A program made the translations under genes and the position numbers. Below the pieces are notes generated by a model. That model did not search any database. It worked only from the letters and a program-made list of their open reading frames with translations, and was not told the origin of the DNA. Positions 1 to 5,438 of a stretch of DNA of 9,146 bases are shown one piece after another. The stretch's first letter is position 1. Each line of letters opens with the position of its first letter. This DNA comes from Methylocapsa sp. (GTDB lineage Bacteria > Pseudomonadota > Alphaproteobacteria > Rhizobiales > Beijerinckiaceae), in the NCBI GenBank assembly GCA_003162995.1, contig PLUZ01000294.1, positions 1 through 9,146 on the forward strand, read 5' to 3'.

Positions 1-694
1 CAAAGCCATCGAATTTGTAGCTGAAGCCGGCGCGAACGGCATTCTCGGTCTCATGATGCGTAACGCTTGATCCGATGCCGAAGAGGAAGGGCGTGGAATC
101 GGTCACGTGACCAAAATCCGTGTACCGGTATTCCGCCCGCAGCGACCAATTGTTGGTGAGCGCATATTCGATTCCGCCACCGATGGTCCATCCGGCGCGG
201 GTGGTGGAATTCTGCTCGTAAGGTCCAAATCCGGTATAGGTGGTGGTGAAGCCGGCGAATTCGCCGCCGCCCGTCGCGTAGATAAGAGCCTGGTCGAAGG
301 CAACGCCAAGGCGGCCGCGAATCGATCCCTGCACGGGAATTTGCGTTTGGTAAATCACACCCCCCGGGTTGTAGCTGCTGTTGATGCCCGTCCCTTCCAC
401 ATCGCCTTCGATCCCGGCGACGAATTGGTTGATTTGCAGATTGTAGCCAATATGGGCGCCGCCAACGACACCGTTCGGCACATAGTTGGTGCCAAAGCCC
501 CAGGGATAAACGGTCAATGTATCGGTGCCCCAGCCATAGCCGATTTGGCCGCCGAGATAGAGACCGGTCCAGGTAAACAGGGGAACGAGCGGGGCTGCGA
601 CCGGCGGCGGCGCCTGGGGGTAGGGAACATCGGCCGCGAAGGCGGGCGCGGCAGCTGCCAGCCCGGCCAGCGGCAGCAGAAACCTGCGAATCAT
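1..694 (-). CDS. Omp31-like outer-membrane beta-barrel protein (3' end cut by window)
   Basis: I translated this frame by hand: 231 codons are visible and the stop lies just beyond the left edge. Residues 1-20 form a signal peptide (Arg-Arg, hydrophobic core, then A-F-A before A-D), so the product should be exported through Sec. A Pro/Ala-rich linker follows, then W-T-G-L-Y-L-G-G-Q-I-G-Y-G-W, the usual first strand of the Omp31/Omp25/RopB porin-like family. Later strands fit too: a V-x-G-I-E-G-D-V segment, a G-W-T-I-G-G-G-I-E-Y segment, and a terminal L-R-A-E-Y-R-Y-T-D-F motif. The last visible residues, F-S-Y-K-F, are typical of the final strand, so only a few residues are missing. An AAGGA ribosome site at 702-706 supports the ATG. 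The likely role is a structural or small-pore outer-membrane protein; no substrate can be inferred. An overlapping plus-strand frame (107-721) is antisense shadow. Confidence 0.88.
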   Translation of the reverse strand, partial: MIRRFLLPLAGLAAAAPAFAADVPYPQAPPPVAAPLVPLFTWTGLYLGGQIGYGWGTDTLTVYPWGFGTNYVPNGVVGGAHIGYNLQINQFVAGIEGDVEGTGINSSYNPGGVIYQTQIPVQGSIRGRLGVAFDQALIYATGGGEFAGFTTTYTGFGPYEQNSTTRAGWTIGGGIEYALTNNWSLRAEYRYTDFGHVTDSTPFLFGIGSSVTHHETENAVRAGFSYKFDGF

Positions 695-860
695 GGGTCG
701 GTCCTTTTCAGTTTCTTTTGATGAAACGCTGTAGCGCCCGAACATAGGCAATGTGAATCTGGCTAAATTTTGAACTTAGCACGTGATTTTGATGAATTAC
801 GTAGGATTGTTACGGGTATAAGAGCAAAAAATTAGTGCCTTATCTGAAATTTACTTTCTG

Positions 861-875
861 TTAACCTAACTTTAA
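861..875. promoter_or_regulatory. CtrA-like TTAA-N7-TTAA motif
   Basis: The sequence TTAACCTAACTTTAA matches the core of the CtrA recognition sequence, TTAA-N7-TTAA. It lacks the trailing C often seen in the full consensus. Further TTAA tetramers follow at 877-880 and 887-890. In an AT-rich tract such motifs arise easily by chance, so this is only a candidate. CtrA is the cell-cycle response regulator of alphaproteobacteria. If the site is real it could act on the outer-membrane protein gene or on a replication-related element. Confidence 0.3.
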
Positions 876-1123
876 TTTAACACTCATTAATCTGAATTTA
901 TAAATATGCTTAACAATTTATAAACTTAGAACATGTTTCAAAATTTTCGCTTTTAAGCCTGAAAACGCCCCACGCTTTTGGTCTAGCTGAAAAGAAACCG
1001 TCTAAAAATTACATGGAAAAAGCTTAATAGTATCGTAGGATTGCGCTCGGACCAAATCCAAGAACTGTATTTAGCCGTTATCTTGAGAAGGTATATTTGC
1101 TAAGACCGTCAATCGTACCAAAA

Positions 1124-1139
1124 CGTTTCACGTGAAACA
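1124..1139. promoter_or_regulatory. parS-like ParB binding site
   Basis: The 16-mer CGTTTCACGTGAAACA differs from the widely conserved chromosomal parS consensus TGTTTCACGTGAAACA only at the first base. The inner 14 bp (1125-1138) are a perfect palindrome. It sits in non-coding sequence, at the right border of the AT-rich tract. Chromosomal parS sites load ParB for origin segregation and normally cluster near oriC, so the window is probably origin-proximal. No parA or parB gene is present here. A 14-bp perfect palindrome of this exact sequence is unlikely to be accidental, though only binding data would prove function. Confidence 0.8.
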
Positions 1140-1227
1140 CTTTTGTCCGATTGAAGCATCATTCCAGTCAAAACTGATCGCTCACCCATCACCGATTCCA
1201 TAGGCGCGGCGGCGGCCGTGCCAGCGA

Positions 1228-1275
1228 GAGAATGTCCCGAAAAAGTTGCTCGGCTTTTTCGTTTGGGGCATGCTC
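1228..1275. repeat. Palindromic intergenic repeat element (GAGCATG type)
   Basis: The left arm, GAG-A-ATG-T-CCC followed by GAAAAAG, is the imperfect reverse complement of the right arm. The right arm on the opposite strand reads GAG-C-ATG-C-CCC, then AAAC, then GAAAAAG. The inner 8-bp arms (1238-1245 and 1254-1261) pair perfectly around an 8-nt loop. The arms with GAGCATG and TTTTCGG resemble the short palindromic repeats that are abundant between genes in Hyphomicrobiales genomes. A 13-bp piece (TTGAGCATGCCCC) recurs at 5541-5553. In RNA it would fold into a hairpin and could act as a weak terminator or a stability element. Confidence 0.55.
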
Positions 1276-1410
1276 AACTCCTTCCAGTTGGGCATCCATC
1301 TGGCGGGCAAGCACTCAGGCTGTCATCGTTGATCTTTAAAGACGAATCTGCGCAGATTGATCGAAATGCGGCTTGAGGGCTGGGCCGCGCTAACCTCCGG
1401 GAAACACTTC

Positions 1411-2286
1411 ATGGCCGCTGCCTGCACGGAAGGGCTTGATACCGGCTTTGTCGCGCTCGGTTATGCCAAAGTTGGCGTACTCGGCGTCGTTCAAGGCATT
1501 ACCGAACTGTTGCCGATCTCATCGACGGCGCATATGCGAATTGTCCCGGCTTTTCTCGGCTGGCAGGACCCCGGATCGGCGTTCTCCGCCGCGATGCAGG
1601 TCGCGGCGCTCGCCGCCGTCGTGAGCTATTTCTGGCCGGATGTGCGCGGGCTCGCTTCGGGTTCGCTCAGCGCCATCCGGCGGCGGGATTTTCAGGACTG
1701 GAATTTCCGTTTCGTTGTCTGGATCATCCTGGCGACGATACCGATCGTGATTGCGGGCGAGCTGCTCAAGCCCATCCTCAACGCCTGCCATTCACCCATG
1801 CGCAGCCTAACCGTCATCGGTATCGCCTGCTTGGTCATGTCCGGGCTGCTTATGCTCGCCGAAATCTATTCCCGGCCCAAGCGTACCCTCGCGCAGGCGA
1901 CTCTCAAAGACGCGATGATCATTGGACTGGCCCAAATGGGAGCCCTGATCCCGGGCGTTTCACGATCCGGCTCGACGCTCACCGCCGCTCTCTTCCGAGA
2001 CCTCAAACGCGAGGAAGCCGCCCGTTTTTCATTTCTGCTTGGGCTGCCGGCGATCGCCGGCGCGGGGGGAAAAGAAGTTTGGGAATTGCATAAGGCGCAT
2101 CTCGACGCGCATGGCTGGTCGATCCTCGGTTTCGGGCTCGTCATCGCATCGCTGTCGGCCTTTGCCGCGATTTGGGGCCTGTTGCGGATTCTCGAACGAT
2201 TTTCGGCTTGGCCCTTTGCCGTCTACCGGGGCGTGATGGGAGTTGTCCTGCTCGCCTGCGTTTTTTTCGGATGGCTGCCGAATTGA
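1411..2286 (+). CDS. uppP: Undecaprenyl-diphosphate phosphatase (UppP/BacA)
   Basis: This integral inner-membrane enzyme dephosphorylates undecaprenyl diphosphate to the monophosphate, recycling the lipid carrier of peptidoglycan and other surface polymers. Both family signatures are present: a Q-G-I-T-E-L-L-P-I-S-S-T-A-H stretch at residues 28-41 and P-G-V-S-R-S-G-S-T at 181-189, with the active-site arginine at 185. Several hydrophobic helices fill the rest. The length of 291 residues is close to the roughly 270 usual for the family. The frame stays open to a TTG at 1357 and an ATG at 1366. I prefer the ATG at 1411 because it leaves a normal N-terminal helix and has a GGGA upstream, but the start is uncertain. 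The first motif has Gln where the E. coli-type enzyme has Glu, and Ala in place of the Gly before His. I recall this combination from a recognised subgroup. It converges with ecfG downstream. Confidence 0.9.
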   Translation: MAAACTEGLDTGFVALGYAKVGVLGVVQGITELLPISSTAHMRIVPAFLGWQDPGSAFSAAMQVAALAAVVSYFWPDVRGLASGSLSAIRRRDFQDWNFRFVVWIILATIPIVIAGELLKPILNACHSPMRSLTVIGIACLVMSGLLMLAEIYSRPKRTLAQATLKDAMIIGLAQMGALIPGVSRSGSTLTAALFRDLKREEAARFSFLLGLPAIAGAGGKEVWELHKAHLDAHGWSILGFGLVIASLSAFAAIWGLLRILERFSAWPFAVYRGVMGVVLLACVFFGWLPN

Positions 2287-2365
2287 GGTCAAGCGCCGGG
2301 CGCCAGCATGGCCTTCAAACGAGCCAGCGCATCGAACTCTTCAGCACTGACAGCACTGACGCGGG

Positions 2366-3004
2366 TTACTCTCCGTCACCACGCAGAAGGCGCTGACCGG
2401 CGGCGGCCACCGCATCGATCGCCTGCCAATCGCCATCATGGCCGAAGTCCATACCGGACGTGATCGACAACATTTCGGCCAAACGGATTCTGGCGCGATT
2501 GACGCGGCTTTTCATAGTCCCGATCGCGCAGCCGCAAACCCCCGCCGCTTCTTCGTAGGACAGGCCCGAAGCGCCGATCAGAATCAGGGCTTCGCGTTGA
2601 TCGCTCGGCAATTGCTGGAGCGCGGCACGAAAATCGAGCAGGTCCATATGGCCGCTTTGCGCCGGGGCCGTCGCGAGTTTGGCGGCGAAAGCACCATCCG
2701 GATCGGCGACCTCGCGCCGCCGCTTGCGGTACTCCGAATAATAAATGTTGCGCAAAATCGTAAATAACCAGGCCCGGAGATTGGTCCCCTCCACGAAGGA
2801 GTCGATATTGCTCCAGGCCTTCACCAAGGTCTCCTGGACAAGATCGTCGGCGCGATCGAGATTGCCGCATAAGGACACCGCGAACGCGCGCAGATTTGGG
2901 ATGACCGAGAGGAGATCGGCGGTAATTTGCGAGCTTGCGGTGCGTTCTCCCCGCGCCGCTTCCACCGCCTGGGTTTCCGGCGCTTTCGTGTGTGCGACTG
3001 TCAC
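2366..3004 (-). CDS. ecfG: General stress response ECF sigma factor EcfG
   Basis: This 212-residue ECF sigma factor directs RNA polymerase to general-stress promoters (GGAAC-N16/17-CGTT). Region sigma-2 lies at about 36-98 and includes A-D-D-L-V-Q-E-T-L-V-K-A-W and N-L-R-A-W-L-F-T-I-L-R-N. Region sigma-4 lies at about 130-180 and includes L-P-x-x-Q-R-E-A-L and a helix-turn-helix ending in G-T-M-K-S-R-V-N-R-A-R. There is a short C-terminal tail. The start is GTG, with AAGGA (3011-3015) six bases upstream, and it overlaps the nepR stop as GTGA. This implies translational coupling that keeps sigma and anti-sigma in proportion. The neighbouring nepR and phyR identify it as EcfG (SigT/RpoE2-type) and not another ECF group. 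Regulation should be through NepR sequestration and an EcfG promoter at 3519-3544, giving positive feedback. Confidence 0.95.
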   Translation of the reverse strand: MTVAHTKAPETQAVEAARGERTASSQITADLLSVIPNLRAFAVSLCGNLDRADDLVQETLVKAWSNIDSFVEGTNLRAWLFTILRNIYYSEYRKRRREVADPDGAFAAKLATAPAQSGHMDLLDFRAALQQLPSDQREALILIGASGLSYEEAAGVCGCAIGTMKSRVNRARIRLAEMLSITSGMDFGHDGDWQAIDAVAAAGQRLLRGDGE

Positions 3005-3294
3005 ATGCCGTCCTTAGTCGACCGGACCTCCGAGGAGTTTTCAAGCTGCCGTAACAGTTCAAGAAAACGTCCCGGCACAGGTTGCGCCAAAATGTCATCG
3101 TAAACACTACGCAAATGCAACCCAATTTGATCAGCGATCTCGGTTTTCGCTGCCGTTTTCTTCAGGCAAGGCCCGCCAACATTCTCTTTCGGGGTTTGGG
3201 AGCACCCGGCTTCGTGCCTCACGCTGGGTTTCTCATATATCTTGATTCCTCCCGCTTTGATCGATGGGTTATTCGATTTTGTAGGTTTTGTCAC
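3001..3294 (-). CDS. nepR: Anti-sigma factor NepR
   Basis: NepR binds EcfG and keeps it inactive until phosphorylated PhyR takes NepR away. The diagnostic core is residues 53-85: I-A-D-Q-I-G, then L-R-S-V-Y-D-D-I-L-A-Q-P-V-P-G-R-F-L-E-L-L. This matches the two helices that both EcfG and the PhyR sigma-like domain contact. The first 50 residues are a polar extension with no recognisable fold, so the 97-residue product is longer than the 60-70 residues common for NepR. The start is GTG at 3294 with AGGG seven bases upstream, and it overlaps the stop of a 10-codon leader ORF. I see no better in-frame start; GTG codon 25 has its nearest purine-rich tract too far away. It is co-transcribed with ecfG through a 4-nt overlap. 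Confidence 0.92.
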   Translation of the reverse strand: MTKPTKSNNPSIKAGGIKIYEKPSVRHEAGCSQTPKENVGGPCLKKTAAKTEIADQIGLHLRSVYDDILAQPVPGRFLELLRQLENSSEVRSTKDGM

Positions 3295-3323
3295 TGAAGT
3301 ACCCTCGCGATGGCACTTTTCAT
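3291..3323 (-). CDS. Possible 10-residue leader peptide before nepR
   Basis: A tiny ORF (ATG AAA AGT and so on, product M-K-S-A-I-A-R-V-L-Q) ends with a TGA that overlaps the nepR GTG as GTGA. Its own ATG overlaps the stop of the preceding 22-codon ORF as ATGA. A GGGGA stretch lies seven bases upstream of the ATG, which is a fair ribosome site. Ribosomes ending here could re-initiate on nepR. The coding evidence is only arrangement and spacing. ORFs this short occur by chance, so this is a candidate, not a gene call. Confidence 0.3.
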   Translation of the reverse strand: MKSAIARVLQ

Positions 3324-3388
3324 TCGTTTGTCCCCGCTAACGTTCGTCCCGGAAGATCCGGGAGTAATTCGTTGAATAAACTACTCAT
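3320..3388 (-). CDS. Possible 22-residue leader peptide before nepR
   Basis: The ORF begins ATG AGT AGT and encodes M-S-S-L-F-N-E-L-L-P-D-L-P-G-R-T-L-A-G-T-N-E. A purine-rich AGGGGAG lies immediately upstream, with closer spacing than ideal. A 7-bp hairpin with a 3-nt loop (3347-3363) falls inside the ORF, across its P-D-L-P-G codons. The stop overlaps the next small ORF by four bases. It would lie in the leader of the transcript started at the EcfG promoter near 3519. A regulatory leader peptide is possible; no homologue is known to me. Confidence 0.3.
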   Translation of the reverse strand: MSSLFNELLPDLPGRTLAGTNE

Positions 3389-3439
3389 ACTCCCCTGCCC
3401 GCAACTTGCCTGCGCAGCAGGATTTCTCCGGCCCTATTG

Positions 3440-3473
3440 TGACGCTTGTCCCGTTATGACGCCTGTCCCGTTA
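3440..3473. repeat. Two-copy 17-bp tandem repeat
   Basis: TGACGCTTGTCCCGTTA (3440-3456) is followed directly by TGACGCCTGTCCCGTTA (3457-3473), with one difference in 17, and then a further TGA. It lies between the EcfG promoter and the leader ORFs, so it should be transcribed in the nepR-ecfG leader. It could be a paired operator or a simple slippage duplication. Confidence 0.85.
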
Positions 3474-3518
3474 TGAAGCTTGGCTCGCGCGTGGAAATGG
3501 TTATAACCGGCTCGGTGA

Positions 3519-3544
3519 AACGCATGATGAGCTGGGATAGTTCC
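3519..3544 (-). promoter_or_regulatory. EcfG-dependent promoter of nepR-ecfG
   Basis: On the minus strand GGAAC (3544-3540) is followed after exactly 17 bp by CGTT (3522-3519). This is a full match to the alphaproteobacterial general-stress promoter GGAAC-N16/17-CGTT. It points towards nepR-ecfG. Transcription would start about ten bases further left, leaving a leader of roughly 215 nt before nepR. EcfG promoters ahead of nepR-ecfG are known in other species and give positive autoregulation. The long leader is less usual. Confidence 0.75.
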
Positions 3545-3636
3545 ACTTGGAGGAACTTTATCCAGCCATATGGAATTTATTCGCCGGACCCGATTCATCA
3601 CGCAACATGTATTTGGTGCATGTAAAGGTGCCTCCC

Positions 3637-4461
3637 ATGCCAATATCGCAGGCTATCTCGGCGCATATCCCATATTTGCGCCGGTTTTCACGGGCTTTGA
3701 CAGGAACGCAGGCGGGGGGAGACGCTTATGTTCTTGCCACGCTGGAAGCCATCGTAGCGGATCCGGCCGAGTTTTCGAAGTGCGCCGATCCGAAGACGGC
3801 GCTTTATCGTCTGTTCCTCAAGGTCTGGGGGACAATGCCCGTCAATGACCACGTCGATCCAGCTTCGTTCACCAGCGACGAAGCCGGTGCGCAGCGCCAT
3901 CTCGAAGCGATCACATTGCGTCCGCGTATTGCATTTCTTCTCAGTTCGCTCGAAGGCTTCGATACCACGGAAGTCGCCGGCGCGCTCGACTGCACGGAGG
4001 ACGAGGCGGCAGGCCTCATCGATGCTGCTGGCAAGGAGATCGCCAACCAAATTCGCACCGATGTCTTGATCATCGAGGACGAGCCCTTCATTGCGCTCGA
4101 TCTTCAAAACCTCGTCGAGGAGCAAGGGCACCGCGTCTCCAATGTCGCGCGGACCCATCGCGAGGCGGTCGACGCTGTCAGGCGCGAACGGCCAGGCCTC
4201 ATCCTCGCGGACATTCAGCTTGCCGACGGAAGCTCGGGTCTCGAAGCCGTCAATCAGATTCTTGAATCGTTTTCCGTGCCGGTGATATTCATCACCGCCT
4301 ATCCTGAGCGTTTCTTGACGGGGACGCCGCCGGAACCCGCCTTTCTCATAACCAAACCCTTCAAAACCGACAGTCTGAAGGCCGTCATTAGCCAGGCCCT
4401 TTTCTTCGACCGCAAGTCTCATCGCAAGGACGAGCCTGAGAAAGACATCAGCCTCGTTTGA
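3637..4461 (+). CDS. phyR: General stress response regulator PhyR
   Basis: PhyR is the anti-anti-sigma response regulator of the general stress response. When phosphorylated it binds NepR and releases EcfG. The 274-residue product has an N-terminal sigma-like domain (about 1-135, beginning I-S-A-H-I-P-Y-L-R-R-F-S-R-A-L-T-G) that mimics EcfG, then a receiver domain (about 141-260). Receiver residues visible are the acidic pair E147-D148, phospho-acceptor D192 in L-I-L-A-D-I-Q-L, T220 in F-I-T-A-Y-P-E, and K240 in T-K-P-F. The frame is open back to a TTG at 3547, but family proteins start just before the I-P-Y-L-R-R-F motif. The ATG at 3637 also has AAGG (3625-3628) eight bases upstream, so I chose it. 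The last 20 or so residues are charged and probably disordered. It is divergent from nepR-ecfG and converges with the next operon across an 11-bp gap. Confidence 0.95.
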   Translation: MPISQAISAHIPYLRRFSRALTGTQAGGDAYVLATLEAIVADPAEFSKCADPKTALYRLFLKVWGTMPVNDHVDPASFTSDEAGAQRHLEAITLRPRIAFLLSSLEGFDTTEVAGALDCTEDEAAGLIDAAGKEIANQIRTDVLIIEDEPFIALDLQNLVEEQGHRVSNVARTHREAVDAVRRERPGLILADIQLADGSSGLEAVNQILESFSVPVIFITAYPERFLTGTPPEPAFLITKPFKTDSLKAVISQALFFDRKSHRKDEPEKDISLV

Positions 4462-4472
4462 TCTAGCCGAGA

Positions 4473-5027
4473 TTACACGCGTGGAGCATTGCCTCGCATC
4501 AGGATGCGGCCAAAGATGAAGCCAGCAACCGTCGCAAAGGCGACGAGCGAGAAAGGATGCAATTGTTTCGCGATCTCCGCGCCGGCCTCGAGGGCAAGAC
4601 GCTCGCGCTCCAACCCTGCTTCGCGCAACATGCCGAGAAAAGGCGCGACGGTTTCATCGATGGTGTTCGCGAACTCAGCCTTTTGCGCGTAGTCTGCGTT
4701 TTCCGATGGCATGATTTCCTTCTCTGCTATTAACGAAGCTGCAACTCGCCGACGCTGGCCGGTCATTGCGCGCGTAGCGAAAAAAACGCAAACTCCTGCG
4801 GCCACGAGGTAAAGACCGGCAACACACAGCGCGGCTTCGGCGTTTCCTTCTAAGGGCTGCAGAAAAACAAAGAGAGCGAATGTCAGAAAGATTGAACTGA
4901 CACACACGCAGCTAAGACCTAAGAACAAGAGCAAGAAAAAGAGCACGGCCTTTTTGAAAAGGCGCGCGCTCATTTCACCGATCGGGGCGGTGGCGTCGTT
5001 CACCAGCCGGTTAATGATGCGGTTCAT
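4473..5027 (-). CDS. Holin-like / nutrient-deprivation-type membrane protein
   Basis: The product has 184 residues. A strongly hydrophobic stretch at 27-56 and a segment at 64-85 form the N-terminal membrane part. A charged, helical middle follows (about 90-155, with E-R-E-R-L-A-L-E-A-G-A-E-I-A-K-Q-L-H-P-F), and the C-terminal hydrophobic segment at 158-175 ends G-R-I-L. This layout resembles the phage-holin-like proteins and the 'nutrient deprivation-induced protein' family of Hyphomicrobiales, whose biochemical role is unknown. The ATG overlaps the stop of the upstream DUF883-like gene (ATGA), so the two form a coupled operon. An EcfG-like promoter precedes the pair, which suggests a general-stress membrane protein. 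It converges with phyR. The family name is from pattern recognition, not a search. Confidence 0.75.
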   Translation of the reverse strand: MNRIINRLVNDATAPIGEMSARLFKKAVLFFLLLFLGLSCVCVSSIFLTFALFVFLQPLEGNAEAALCVAGLYLVAAGVCVFFATRAMTGQRRRVAASLIAEKEIMPSENADYAQKAEFANTIDETVAPFLGMLREAGLERERLALEAGAEIAKQLHPFSLVAFATVAGFIFGRILMRGNAPRV

Positions 5028-5347
5028 TTGCGGCCGCGGCTGAGCAGTCCCACGAGTATGCCGGCCACCAACGCAATGAGCACCGCCGCCAGCGGATTGC
5101 GCTCGATTGTTGCTTCGAGGTCCGCGCTCACGCCAGAGGCATGATCCTGCGCCTTGCTTGCCGTATCGGAAATCTTTTGCCGCGCGGTATCGATTGCCTC
5201 AGTGACAGTGTCCGTTGTCGCGGCCGTCTGCGAGCGAATAAAGTCGGAAACCGATGAACTTAATTTCGCGACATCGTCACGCAGTGCCGCCAGATCAGCG
5301 GTGAAATCTTGGGAAGCCTCTTCCACAGGTTTGATGTTTGCCATCAT
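5024..5347 (-). CDS. DUF883/ElaB-like membrane-anchored protein
   Basis: The product has 107 residues. About 80 polar, helix-forming residues rich in Ala, Ser, Thr and Asp probably form a coiled coil. A C-terminal anchor at about 84-104 follows, containing E-R-N-P-L-A-A-V-L-I-A-L-V-A-G-I-L-V-G and ending in basic R-G-R-K. The N-P-L motif before the membrane helix is characteristic of DUF883 (ElaB/YqjD-type) proteins. In enterobacteria these tether to the inner membrane and associate with ribosomes in stationary phase; whether this one does is unknown. Two ATGs are adjacent. GGAG lies three bases before the first and six before the second, so the start may be 5347 or 5344. It is the first gene of a two-gene operon with a near-consensus EcfG promoter about 90 bp upstream. 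Confidence 0.82.
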   Translation of the reverse strand: MMANIKPVEEASQDFTADLAALRDDVAKLSSSVSDFIRSQTAATTDTVTEAIDTARQKISDTASKAQDHASGVSADLEATIERNPLAAVLIALVAGILVGLLSRGRK

Positions 5348-5438
5348 GTGCTCCGGTCATGAGATGATTCGAGCGGCGTAGCTGGCATGGAGCGCCAGTG
5401 ATTGACGCCGCACCGTTTGATCAAGATGCGGCTTCTGT

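Larger units (their letters stand above)
695..1410. other. Gene-poor intergenic region with AT-rich core
   Basis: I find no convincing gene in these roughly 700 bp between the outer-membrane protein and uppP, which are divergently transcribed. About 740-1120 is markedly AT-rich compared with the GC-rich genes on both sides. It contains several TTAA tetramers (861, 872, 877, 887 and 910), and the first two are spaced as TTAA-N7-TTAA. A parS-like palindrome lies at 1124-1139 and a palindromic repeat at 1228-1275. The promoters of both flanking genes must lie here, but I could not pick out a confident -35/-10 pair. I looked for DnaA boxes (TTATNCACA, both strands) and saw only two-mismatch candidates such as 753-761, so an origin is not supported. 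Confidence 0.75.
3295..3636. promoter_or_regulatory. Divergent nepR-ecfG / phyR control region
   Basis: These 340 bp separate the divergently transcribed nepR and phyR genes. From left to right they hold the two small leader ORFs, a 7-bp GC-rich hairpin (3347-3363), a 17-bp tandem repeat (3440-3473), a 10-bp palindrome GGTTATAACC (3499-3508), and an exact EcfG promoter pointing towards nepR (3519-3544). A second GGAAC (3552-3556) points towards phyR but has no CGTT at a proper distance. No larger gene is supported here. Confidence 0.7.

Noticed and set aside
101..112. Perfect 12-bp palindrome GGTCACGTGACC as a second parS
   Set aside because: It shares only the TCACGTGA core with parS, lacks the GTT/AAC flanks, and lies inside the barrel-protein coding sequence as Gly-His-Val-Thr codons.
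107..721. A 204-codon plus-strand frame
   Set aside because: It is antisense to a clear outer-membrane barrel gene with signal peptide and family motifs; the plus-strand product has no recognisable features.
740..1120. Chromosomal origin (oriC)
   Set aside because: AT-richness and neighbouring parS are suggestive, but no DnaA box with fewer than two mismatches was found on either strand and no origin-flanking genes such as hemE or dnaA are present.
2287..2365. Rho-independent terminator between convergent uppP and ecfG
   Set aside because: A short GC inverted repeat (GCGCC-G-GGCGC) is present but it has a one-base loop and no T-tract.
3547..3636. N-terminal extension of PhyR from a TTG
   Set aside because: The added 30 residues do not resemble the family, and the ATG at 3637 has a better ribosome site and the expected N-terminus.
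3688..4422. A 244-codon minus-strand frame opposite phyR
   Set aside because: It is the antisense shadow of phyR, whose sigma-like and receiver domains are unmistakable.
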